From Lachnospiraceae bacterium (lineage in GTDB: Bacteria > Bacillota_A > Clostridia > Lachnospirales > Lachnospiraceae), in NCBI GenBank assembly GCA_017390645.1, contig JAFPAZ010000159.1, forward strand, positions 1-7,298: DNA of 7,298 bases. Reading direction: 5' to 3'. A program made the translations under genes and the position numbers. Shown one piece after another: positions 1 to 5,311 of the stretch (its first letter is position 1; each line of letters starts with the position of its first letter). The notes beneath the pieces were generated by a model. The model was not told the DNA's origin. It saw nothing but the letters and a program-made list of their open reading frames with translations, and searched no databases.

Positions 1-354
1 ACCAAAACCATTTAACGCATCTGTAGCTTCCTGCAATCTTAATCCTGCACAGTCAACCAAACCAACAACAGGGGCACCAACCTTCATTGCCATATCATAA
101 ATCTTAGCAATCTTCTTTGCGTGCATTTCTCCCACAGAACCATTTAGTACTGTTACATCCTGGCTGTACACATATACAAGATTTTCATTAATCACACCAT
201 AACCGGTAATGACACCATCAGCTGGATTTTCTTTGTCCTGCATGTTAAAGTCTGTACTTCTGCTGGTAACATAAGCTCCAACTTCAACAAAGCTTGAGTC
301 GTCAAGTAAAGATGCTATTCTTTCTCTTGCTGACAACTTGATAGAATTGCTCAT
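1..354 (-). CDS. Carboxyltransferase subunit of a biotin-dependent carboxylase/decarboxylase, N-terminal 118 residues (partial)
   Basis: The gene runs off the left edge, so only the first 118 codons are visible and the stop is missing. It starts at ATG 354 with GGAGGG (361-366) six bases upstream. Residues 43-60 (NPADGVITGYGVI) and 72-112 (GSVGEMHAKK, then GAPVVGLVDCAGLRLQEA) match the N-terminal half of the crotonase-fold carboxyltransferase domain of acyl-CoA carboxylase beta / methylmalonyl-CoA decarboxylase alpha subunits, where the usual text is SLGEMHA...DSGGARLQE. Such proteins move the carboxyl group between biotin and an acyl-CoA or oxo-acid in the cytoplasm. In clostridia they often lie beside OadG-like and biotinyl subunits, which here would be off the window. 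The substrate cannot be told from this fragment. The family call is firm and the exact enzyme is open. Confidence 0.85.
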   Translation of the reverse strand, partial: MSNSIKLSARERIASLLDDSSFVEVGAYVTSRSTDFNMQDKENPADGVITGYGVINENLVYVYSQDVTVLNGSVGEMHAKKIAKIYDMAMKVGAPVVGLVDCAGLRLQEATDALNGFG

Positions 355-385
355 TTTTAGCCCTCCATATTCTATTAATTTTTAA

Positions 386-407
386 GGTTTTACAAAAAGG
401 TAAAACC
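386..407 (-). promoter_or_regulatory. 22-bp perfect inverted repeat in the leader of the carboxyltransferase gene
   Basis: GGTTTTAC (386-393) and GTAAAACC (400-407) are perfect 8-base arms separated by six bases. The element lies about 11-32 bases after the predicted transcription start and about 32 bases before the start codon. This position suits either a repressor operator or a small leader hairpin. It is not a convincing terminator because no clean T-run follows on the minus strand. I do not recognise the regulator. Confidence 0.5.
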
Positions 408-424
408 AATTTATGCCGATTTTA

Positions 425-453
425 ATTTTATCTCTTTTTCACAATTTTTTCAA
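425..453 (-). promoter_or_regulatory. Promoter of the carboxyltransferase gene
   Basis: On the minus strand a -35 box TTGAAA (453-448) is followed by 17 bases and a -10 box TAAAAT (430-425). Transcription would start near 418, giving a leader of about 64 bases. Both boxes are close to the sigma-A consensus and the spacing is ideal. Confidence 0.6.
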
Positions 454-586
454 GTGCTAAAACAATTCTTTTCCATATATTTTACAAAATCCAATGGAAT
501 TTGCGAAACCGAAATTCATCCAGCCTTATAATTATTCTAAATAATACTTCTTAGGCATTGGTATTCTACAAAAAACATCAATAAAA

Positions 587-1840
587 TTATATAAATTTAC
601 AAAAAACCAATTCACAACAGTCCTTATAACTCATTTTTTCCACTGAATTAGAACTATATACAGGAATGTCTTTATAATATTCTGAATTAAGATAAATACT
701 GATACTGCCAATCTTCTGCTTTTCTTTCACCGGAGCATTTAATACCTCCGGAAGATTTATTTTATATACAATGTTTTCATCTTTCTTTATTAATAACTGT
801 TCTTCAAAACGAATCGATAAATTGATATATTCAGATTTTACATTATTTTTCACCGGTATCTGCGGCAACATAATCTGATCCTGATTCAGCTTTGTTGTCT
901 GGTATTCTGTAAATCCGTAATTCATCAATTTTTTCGTATCTTCCCATTTATAGCTTTTATTCGGCGGCCAGCCGGAAGCTAATACCACACTAACCAACTG
1001 CTTTTCCTCCCGTATTGCAGCACCTACAAAACAGTATCCGGCCATGGACGTATATCCGGTTTTTACCCCTATGGCACCTTCGTATTGTGTTAAAAAAGCA
1101 TCCCGGTTATAAGCTGCTTTTTTATTCCCTTTGGTCTTTTCGTAAAAATCATAATTCACCGTATTAACAATTTCTAAAAATTGCGGATTTTTCAATGCAT
1201 AGCAGGTAATCAGGGCAAGGTCATAGGCGGTCGTATAATGTTCTTCCGCATCCAGACCATTTGGCGTTACAAAGTTGGTATCATAGGCACCTATATCCTT
1301 CGCCTTATTGGTCATTTCCTCACAAAAAGTTTCAACATCACCACTTACATGCTCTGCAATTGCTACGGCACAATCATTATAGGACTCAAGCATAAGTGCA
1401 TAAAGTAAATCCTTTAATATGTACTGCTCCCCTTCTTTCATTCCCAACCTTACTTTCGGTTGATTGCACGCATTAGAGGAAACGGTCACCAATTGTTCCA
1501 AATCACTATTTTCTAACACATAAATACAAGTCATTATTTTTGTGGTACTTGCCATGGGCAAAACTTCATATCCATTTTTTTCAAATAATACTCTTTTAGA
1601 AACCGCGTCCATTAATAAGGCTGATTTTGCATATAAATTCGCCGGTTCCTCTCCTGAGTCAGCATTTTCCGGCAATGTTCCAAAATCATCTTCCCATGTT
1701 ACCACCTTCTCCAATTGGTCTATCGTGGAAAAGGTATCCGGCATCCATTTGATATGGCAGAAACCGGCATAAAACAAAAATAGGAGCAGTAATATACTAC
1801 CTCCTATTTTCCTACGTGCAATCAGAATTTTCGCTTTCAT
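587..1840 (-). CDS. D-alanyl-D-alanine carboxypeptidase (penicillin-binding protein, peptidase family S11)
   Basis: This enzyme removes the terminal D-Ala from peptidoglycan pentapeptides outside the membrane and so limits cross-linking. With the start at ATG 1840 the protein has 417 residues. A basic stretch (ARRK) followed by a hydrophobic segment at about residues 13-28 is a signal peptide or membrane anchor. The three penicillin-binding motifs are in order: STTK (Ser98, Lys101), SYN (Ser153, Asn155) and KTG (Lys260). After the catalytic domain (about 68-303), residues 330-400 resemble the C-terminal beta-sandwich of the PBP5/DacF group. An in-frame GTG at 1861 is an unlikely start: it has no ribosome binding site and coincides with the predicted transcription start, whereas ATG 1840 has GGTG six bases upstream. 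The C-terminus is unusual in ending with three cysteines in about ten residues. It stands alone, not in a visible operon, and could be the vegetative or sporulation type. Confidence 0.93.
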   Translation of the reverse strand: MKAKILIARRKIGGSILLLLFLFYAGFCHIKWMPDTFSTIDQLEKVVTWEDDFGTLPENADSGEEPANLYAKSALLMDAVSKRVLFEKNGYEVLPMASTTKIMTCIYVLENSDLEQLVTVSSNACNQPKVRLGMKEGEQYILKDLLYALMLESYNDCAVAIAEHVSGDVETFCEEMTNKAKDIGAYDTNFVTPNGLDAEEHYTTAYDLALITCYALKNPQFLEIVNTVNYDFYEKTKGNKKAAYNRDAFLTQYEGAIGVKTGYTSMAGYCFVGAAIREEKQLVSVVLASGWPPNKSYKWEDTKKLMNYGFTEYQTTKLNQDQIMLPQIPVKNNVKSEYINLSIRFEEQLLIKKDENIVYKINLPEVLNAPVKEKQKIGSISIYLNSEYYKDIPVYSSNSVEKMSYKDCCELVFCKFI

Positions 1841-1867
1841 AATAACACCATTTTTATTCACTTTTTT

Positions 1868-1895
1868 ATTATACTATGAATGTAAATTCTGTCTT
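1868..1895 (-). promoter_or_regulatory. Promoter of the D-Ala-D-Ala carboxypeptidase gene
   Basis: A perfect TATAAT (-10, 1873-1868) on the minus strand is preceded, 16 bases upstream, by AAGACA (1895-1890), which matches four of six -35 positions. Transcription would start near 1861, about 20 bases before ATG 1840, and this decides between the two possible start codons. The 38/39-bp repeat array ends only about ten bases upstream of the -35 box. Confidence 0.6.
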
Positions 1896-1904
1896 ATGCG
1901 TTTG

Positions 1905-2096
1905 AAATCTACACCTATGATTCCTTTTGGTCTTATTTATTCAAATCTGTACCTATGATTCCTTTTGATCTTATTTATTTAAATCTTCACAAATGATTTA
2001 TTCTGCTCTTATTTATTCCAAATCTGTACCTATGATTCATTTTGGTCTTATTTATCCAAATCTTCACAAATGATTTATTCTGCTCTTATTTATCCC
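1905..2096 (-). repeat. Tandem array of five 38/39-bp units after the GNAT gene, starting at its stop codon
   Basis: Five units start at 1905, 1943, 1981, 2020 and 2058 (plus-strand reading, each beginning AAATCT). Lengths are 38, 38, 39, 38 and 39 bases. Two types exist: A (1905, 1943, 2020; contains ACCTATGATTC) and B (1981, 2058; contains TCACAAATGATTTATTCTG), in the order A-A-B-A-B, so the last four units are two copies of a 77-bp dimer. The two B units differ at one base. The unit nearest the gene contains the stop codon TAA (2088-2086). Type B, read on the minus strand, resembles the last codons of the GNAT gene: in frame it gives NKSFVKIW against NEQYVEIW. The array appears to be made of amplified, diverged copies of the gene's 3' end. 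It fills the gap up to the carboxypeptidase promoter. Function is unknown. Confidence 0.9.
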
Positions 2097-2766
2097 AAAT
2101 TTCTACATATTGCTCGTTCCAGTCTTTTGGCATCATCATTTGATAAATTTTCAAATATTCCATTTTTAATTTTTCTGTATCCATAAGCACTTTGTTATTT
2201 ATTTCCGGTTTCTCTGTTTCTGAACCTTTCCTGAAACCAATTTCTGATTTTCCCTTTTCAACACTTATTTCAACATTTATTTCAACATTTTTTTCACATT
2301 TTGTATTTAGATATAACACAGTATACTCTGTTCCATAGATTCTACTTTCAAAGCCTAGTTTCACCAATCCATTTTTTTCATAAAAACGAATTCGTCGCTG
2401 ACGTTTCTTTTTATCCTCTTCGCATTTTGCATAATGGATATGTTCAGATTCAATGATAAGTCCATTATAATGGTCTTTTAAGAATTCTTTTATCTGAGCT
2501 ATCGTCTTACTTCCGTATCCTTTTCCTCTTTCACTTTCTTTTACTGCAAGATAATCCAGCAATCCTACTTTTCCATCCTTTGGTTTGGCGATAAAAGCAT
2601 ATGCTATCATTTCTTCCCCTTCAAAATTCCCATAAACAAAATATTCACCGTTCTGATGCATCCGCTCTATGGCTTTAAAGGGTTTTATTTCACAGGCCGG
2701 AAAATCATGGATCATTTTCTCTTCATATATTTGTTTTATATCATATAAATTTAACTCTTTTAACAT
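2086..2766 (-). CDS. GNAT-family N-acetyltransferase with a C-terminal extension
   Basis: A 226-residue cytoplasmic acetyl-CoA-dependent acyltransferase; the acceptor cannot be predicted. The acetyl-CoA-binding motif A is clear at residues 69-95: LLDYLAV followed by the RxxGxG loop (Arg80, Gly83, Gly85) and an amphipathic helix. Residues 116-139 (a very basic stretch, then RFYEKNGLVKLGF) form the usual later strand-helix region. The fold ends near residue 155. A charged, low-complexity linker (about 156-195) follows, including a (N/S)VEI repeat, and then a helix-like tail (IYQMMMPKDWNEQYVEIW) of a kind often seen in Firmicutes GNAT proteins. The start at ATG 2766 has AAAGGGA about nine bases upstream. 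The stop lies inside a tandem repeat array that continues downstream. No convincing promoter was found, so transcription may start within 2767-2934 or read through from add. Confidence 0.85.
   Translation of the reverse strand: MLKELNLYDIKQIYEEKMIHDFPACEIKPFKAIERMHQNGEYFVYGNFEGEEMIAYAFIAKPKDGKVGLLDYLAVKESERGKGYGSKTIAQIKEFLKDHYNGLIIESEHIHYAKCEEDKKKRQRRIRFYEKNGLVKLGFESRIYGTEYTVLYLNTKCEKNVEINVEISVEKGKSEIGFRKGSETEKPEINNKVLMDTEKLKMEYLKIYQMMMPKDWNEQYVEIWDK
2259..2294 (-). repeat. Three 12-bp tandem repeats inside the GNAT gene
   Basis: Units CAACACTTATTT, CAACATTTATTT and CAACATTTTTTT (plus strand) lie head to tail at 2259, 2271 and 2283. The length is a multiple of three, so the frame is kept, and they encode NVEI, NVEI and SVE in the linker after the acetyltransferase domain. 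Copy number could change linker length without breaking the protein. Confidence 0.75.
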
Positions 2767-2934
2767 AACCCTTTTCCCTTTCGATACAGGTTTGATTCAT
2801 TCTCCACCAGACTGCCACACCGAGAAAACAATTGAAAAATATGTAATATTTTCTTAGGGAATGAGGTCGGAGGCAGGAGAATTATTTTTCTTTCTTTTAG
2901 TTTATGATGTTATTCCATCTATGTTTCTATTTAT
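2767..2934. other. Gene-free stretch between the GNAT start and the add repeat array
   Basis: Together with the adjoining array this forms a gap of about 400 bases without a gene. The part next to the GNAT start holds its ribosome binding site (minus-strand AAAGGGA, 2780-2774). There is a purine-rich patch on the plus strand near 2858-2883 (with GGAGGCAGGAGAA) that is not followed by a usable reading frame. I see no clear promoter, terminator or RNA gene here. Confidence 0.5.
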
Positions 2935-3200
2935 CATCATAATATTAATTTTTTGCTATTTTCTTTCAATATCATCAAAATATTGATTTTTCACTGTTTT
3001 CTTTCAATGTCATCAATATATTGATTTTTCACTGTTTTCTTTCAATGTCATCAAAATATTGATTTTTTGCTGTTTTCTTTCAATGTCATCAATATATTGA
3101 TTTTTCACTGCTTTCTTTCAATGTCATCAATATATTGATTTTTTACTGTTTTCTTTCAATATCATCAAAATATTGATTTTTTGCTGTTTTCTTTCAATAT
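2935..3200 (-). repeat. Tandem array of seven 38-bp units overlapping the 3' end of add
   Basis: Seven contiguous units start at 2935, 2973, 3011, 3049, 3087, 3125 and 3163 (plus-strand reading, each beginning CATCA). Every unit is exactly 38 bases with no gaps between them. The unit at 3163-3200 is the coding end of add: it encodes the last residues MILKENSKKSIF and the stop TGA (3167-3165). The unit at 3049 differs from the coding unit by one base, 3125 by two, and the most distant (2935) by three. Most units contain the 14-bp palindrome ATCAATATATTGAT or a one-base variant of it. Because 38 is not a multiple of three, copies fall in different frames, and each unit has stops in all three minus-strand frames, so the copies are not coding. 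Function is unknown. Confidence 0.95.
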
Positions 3201-4106
3201 CATCATTTCATCTTCAGAAAGACAGAATTCCTTTTGCACCATTTTTAATTCTTTCTCCACATTGGTATCAGAAACCATTAAATTATCAGAATTTATGGTA
3301 ACAATGATTCCATAATCCAAAAATCGTTTTAATGGATACTCTTTCAAAGAAGATACCGCTTTTGTCTGTAGATTACTGGTAGGACACAATTCCAAAACAA
3401 TGCCTTTTTCTTTTATTAACTGCATTACTGCTTCATCTTCCATTGCCCGAATCCCGTGTCCAATTCTTTTTGCCCCAAATTCTATGGCTGTTCTTACACT
3501 CATGGCACCATCTGCTTCTCCGGCATGTATGGTAAATGGAATTTTGTATTCACGGGCAATTTGAAATTCTTTGCTAAAATTTTTCGTAGGAAACAAGCCT
3601 TCTGCACCGGCCAAATCCAATGCCACTACTCCTTTTCCCAAAAATTCTTTCGCCACTTCTATGGTTTCTATATTCTCTTTCTGATTTTCACTGCCCCTCA
3701 TCATACATAGAATGAATTTTATATCAAATGTCGACTCAGGATGTTCTTTTTTATATTCTTCCCTGCCGGAAAGTGCTGCTTTTACTACTTCCTTTTGGGA
3801 TAATCCATGTTCTTTATGTAATTGTGGTGCGAAACGGATTTCACAGTATTCGTATGCGAAAGAAGAAAGATGCTCCATTAGTAACTTCACACAAAGAGTA
3901 ACTGCCTCTTTTTCCTGTAATAAAGAAAGAGGTAAATCAAAACACATAAGGTAATCATTTAAACTCTCACAATTCTTTGGCACCGTAAGAAGTTTCCTTA
4001 ATTCCTCATAATCATAAGACGGCAAAGTAATCTCCTGTAATTTCGCTAGTTTGGTTACAATTTCCGGTGTCAGGGAACCATCTAAATGTAAATGTAAATC
4101 TATCAT
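3165..4106 (-). CDS. add: Adenosine deaminase
   Basis: Cytoplasmic zinc enzyme that converts adenosine or deoxyadenosine to inosine for purine salvage. With the start at ATG 4106 it has 313 residues. Metal and catalytic motifs are all present: HLHLDGS (His5, His7), HAGE (His194, Glu197), RIGHG (His217) and TINSDN (Asp274); ELCPTSNLQT (239-248) is also typical. ATG 4106 has GGAGGA (4118-4113) six bases upstream; the longer frame from 4145 starts at or before the predicted transcription start and has no ribosome binding site. The C-terminus ends at LKENSKKSIF, where family members usually have an LxxNSxxxSF helix and then about 10-20 further residues, so this protein is slightly short. Its last 12 codons are one unit of the 38-bp tandem array that continues downstream. 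The truncation may therefore come from the repeat expansion, but the active site is intact. Confidence 0.95.
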   Translation of the reverse strand: MIDLHLHLDGSLTPEIVTKLAKLQEITLPSYDYEELRKLLTVPKNCESLNDYLMCFDLPLSLLQEKEAVTLCVKLLMEHLSSFAYEYCEIRFAPQLHKEHGLSQKEVVKAALSGREEYKKEHPESTFDIKFILCMMRGSENQKENIETIEVAKEFLGKGVVALDLAGAEGLFPTKNFSKEFQIAREYKIPFTIHAGEADGAMSVRTAIEFGAKRIGHGIRAMEDEAVMQLIKEKGIVLELCPTSNLQTKAVSSLKEYPLKRFLDYGIIVTINSDNLMVSDTNVEKELKMVQKEFCLSEDEMMILKENSKKSIF

Positions 4107-4145
4107 AGCAAATCCTCCATGACCTTTTGATTCTAGTATCATCAT

Positions 4146-4173
4146 ATTATAATATTGTCTGTTTTCCTGTCAA
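4146..4173 (-). promoter_or_regulatory. Promoter of add
   Basis: Consensus -35 TTGACA (4173-4168), 16 bases, and consensus -10 TATAAT (4151-4146) on the minus strand. Transcription would start near 4139-4140, about 33 bases before ATG 4106. This is the strongest promoter in the window by sequence. Confidence 0.8.
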
Positions 4174-4182
4174 GGAAGACAG
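4159..4182 (-). promoter_or_regulatory. 24-bp inverted repeat over the -35 region of the add promoter (possible operator)
   Basis: CTGTTTTCCT (4159-4168) and AGGAAGACAG (4173-4182) are 10-base arms with nine Watson-Crick matches and a four-base centre. The element covers the -35 box and half of the promoter spacer, where a bound repressor would block RNA polymerase. The regulator is not recognised. No gene ends just before it and no T-run follows, so a terminator is unlikely. Confidence 0.55.
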
Positions 4183-4194
4183 TGATTTTCTTTC

Positions 4195-4220
4195 TTTTCG
4201 TATTACTGTTTATACGAAAA
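4195..4220. repeat. Perfect 9-bp inverted repeat in the gap upstream of add
   Basis: TTTTCGTAT (4195-4203) and ATACGAAAA (4212-4220) flank an eight-base loop. It lies about 20-45 bases upstream of the add -35 box and about 140 bases before the -10 box of the antitoxin RNA. T-runs are on the wrong side for a terminator in either direction. It could be a second regulatory site between the divergent transcripts. Confidence 0.4.
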
Positions 4221-4359
4221 AAATATACACCACACGATTCATACTTTCTTTTGATATAACTTTCGTAAAAGATAATAAAACCTATATTTTTGTAAATTAT
4301 GTTGAGTTTTGAATCAAAAATTAGGTTATTTTTCTACTATATATTTTCTCAAAATCGAG

Positions 4360-4365
4360 TATAAT
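4360..4365 (+). promoter_or_regulatory. -10 box of the antitoxin RNA promoter
   Basis: A perfect TATAAT lies about 28 bases upstream of the first pseudoknot stem, so the RNA would start near 4372. No good -35 box is seen at 16-18 bases (the best is CTATAT, 4337-4342). The promoter may need an activator, or it may be strong from its A/T-rich upstream DNA alone. Confidence 0.55.
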
Positions 4366-4371
4366 GTAAGT

Positions 4372-4550
4372 ATGAAGTCGTGATGATTTCTATTATGCGT
4401 TCTGTTCGGCATAGCCTCTCATGGCAGAAGACAGATTGACGGAAATACACTTTTCGGTAGTGTTTGAAACATCGAATCGAGGAAATACGCTTGTTGTTCA
4501 GCGTTTCTAAGTAGACAACTAGAGGAAGCCGTGAAAACACGGCTTTTCTT
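4372..4550 (+). ncRNA. cptI: Type III antitoxin RNA, CptI-like, with tandem pseudoknot repeats
   Basis: Two clear repeats begin with GGAAATA at 4441 and 4481 (about 40 and 43 bases); a third GGAA at 4524 marks the end of the second. Each folds as an H-type pseudoknot. Repeat 4441: stem ACACT (4447-4451) with AGTGT (4459-4463), and loop TTCGGT (4453-4458) with tail ATCGAA (4471-4476). Repeat 4481: stem ACGCT (4487-4491) with AGCGT (4500-4504), and loop GTTGTT (4493-4498) with tail GACAAC (4514-4519). A more diverged upstream copy fits the same plan: stem TATGC (4394-4398) with GCATA (4409-4413), and loop TTCTG (4400-4404) with tail CAGAA (4425-4429). In type III systems the toxin cuts the precursor into repeat units that bind and inhibit it. 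The transcript ends at the hairpin before the toxin gene. The exact 5' end and cut sites are inferred; the GGAAATA boundary is the likely cut region. Confidence 0.82.
4526..4550 (+). terminator. Rho-independent terminator between antitoxin RNA and toxin gene
   Basis: AAGCCGTG (4526-4533) pairs perfectly with CACGGCTT (4538-4545) around an AAAA loop, followed by the interrupted tract TTCTT. The eight-base stem is solid but the T-run is short, so part of the transcription should continue into the toxin gene 16 bases further on. This layout is standard for type III toxin-antitoxin loci, where it keeps antitoxin in excess. Confidence 0.85.
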
Positions 4551-4566
4551 AATGCAAAGGAGATTT

Positions 4567-5085
4567 ATGGTAGAAAACGGATTATACGTTATAAAACGAG
4601 AATTCTTAGAAATTATTAATTATCTTGGTGGTGACTGCGATATGAATTGTGGAGACAAACGCCCCGTATTCTGTTGCTTAAAAGACAGAAAAGTTGAGGG
4701 ACTATATTGGGCTATTCCTACAAGTGATTTATCTCATCGAAATGATGGACAAAAAGAATATTATGAATTTTGTTTAGAACGTCCTGATAAAGATCTTAGA
4801 AGTTGTTATTATCATATTGCAAAAACAACAAAAAGTGCACTATATAAAATCAGTTCTTGTTATCCAATTACGGAAAAATACATAGACCATCCATTCATAG
4901 CAAATAAAGTTCATGTCGTAATGCAAAAACAGAATGATATAAGTGAAATCAGAAGAAAATTCAAGCGAATTCTATCTATGGAATTTAAGAAACCAAATTA
5001 TTTTCCTCAACACATTTCTGATATTAGAGAGTATTTAATTAAAGAATTAAATTGCGAAGAATCTAAACAAGGCAATACAAAATAA
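4567..5085 (+). CDS. cptN: Type III toxin, CptN-like endoribonuclease (ToxN/AbiQ superfamily)
   Basis: A 172-residue protein that, by family, is a sequence-specific endoribonuclease cleaving cellular RNA and its own antitoxin precursor; the repeat RNA units inhibit it. Typical traits: LYVIKREF at the N-terminus (6-13), KRPVFCCL (31-38) and GLYWAIPTSD (45-54). Lys31 and Thr52-Ser53 fall at positions comparable, from memory, with Lys33, Thr52 and Ser53 of Pectobacterium ToxN. The protein is basic and has nine cysteines, many for its size. ATG 4567 has AAAGGAG (4556-4562) four bases upstream; an in-frame GTG at 4531 lies within the terminator stem and is rejected. The gene order promoter, repeat RNA, terminator, toxin supports the call as much as the protein does. 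Type III systems can abort phage infection or stabilise DNA; which applies here is unknown. No clear terminator is seen after the gene. Confidence 0.82.
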   Translation: MVENGLYVIKREFLEIINYLGGDCDMNCGDKRPVFCCLKDRKVEGLYWAIPTSDLSHRNDGQKEYYEFCLERPDKDLRSCYYHIAKTTKSALYKISSCYPITEKYIDHPFIANKVHVVMQKQNDISEIRRKFKRILSMEFKKPNYFPQHISDIREYLIKELNCEESKQGNTK

Positions 5086-5180
5086 AGCATCCTCTTTCGT
5101 ATATTTTTATAAAAAGTTTTCTTGTCAAAAAACGCCAACTATACCCCATCGACACTTTATTATTTTCATATAACTTTTCC

Positions 5181-5209
5181 TTGCGAAACAAGTCATTTCT
5201 TCATATAAT
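5181..5209 (+). promoter_or_regulatory. Promoter of the EAL-domain gene
   Basis: TTGCGA (5181-5186), 17 bases, then a perfect TATAAT (5204-5209). Transcription would start near 5216, leaving a leader of about 95 bases before ATG 5312. The leader has one weak long-range inverted repeat (5243-5249 with 5286-5292) and no recognisable riboswitch. Confidence 0.6.
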
Positions 5210-5311
5210 GTTAATATACACATTTTTGTGCCAATTTAAAAATGTCCGGAATTTCCATTTTTTCTTTTTCTACAAAACAGACGAACCGGTCATTTATTTA
5301 GGAGGGATGCT

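Noticed and set aside
1740..1770. Lipoprotein signal at the cysteine after the carboxypeptidase membrane segment
   Set aside because: The residues before the cysteine (AGF) do not fit a lipobox, which needs a small residue directly before it.
1841..1861. Upstream GTG start for the D-Ala-D-Ala carboxypeptidase
   Set aside because: No ribosome binding site, and it coincides with the predicted transcription start; ATG 1840 has an acceptable site.
2935..3200. CRISPR array
   Set aside because: Units are contiguous 38-bp copies with no unique spacers between them, one unit is coding sequence, and no cas genes are present.
3456..3954. Plus-strand reading frames of 80-84 codons inside add
   Set aside because: They are antisense to a well-supported enzyme with all its catalytic motifs and have no start signals of their own.
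4107..4145. Longer N-terminus of adenosine deaminase starting at 4145
   Set aside because: It would start at or before the predicted transcription start and lacks a ribosome binding site; GGAGGA sits before ATG 4106 and the conserved domain begins there.
4195..4220. Terminator at the 9-bp inverted repeat
   Set aside because: T-runs are on the wrong side of the stem in both directions and no gene ends nearby.
4349..4540. Minus-strand reading frame of 63 codons
   Set aside because: It runs antisense through the antitoxin RNA repeats, has no ribosome binding site and resembles no protein I know.
4531..4566. Longer N-terminus of the toxin starting from GTG 4531
   Set aside because: The start lies in the terminator stem; AAAGGAG precedes ATG 4567.
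5216..5311. Riboswitch (for example c-di-GMP) in the leader of the EAL gene
   Set aside because: The leader is only about 95 bases, AT-rich, with one weak long-range pairing (TGTCCGG with CCGGTCA, one mismatch) and no recognisable aptamer core.
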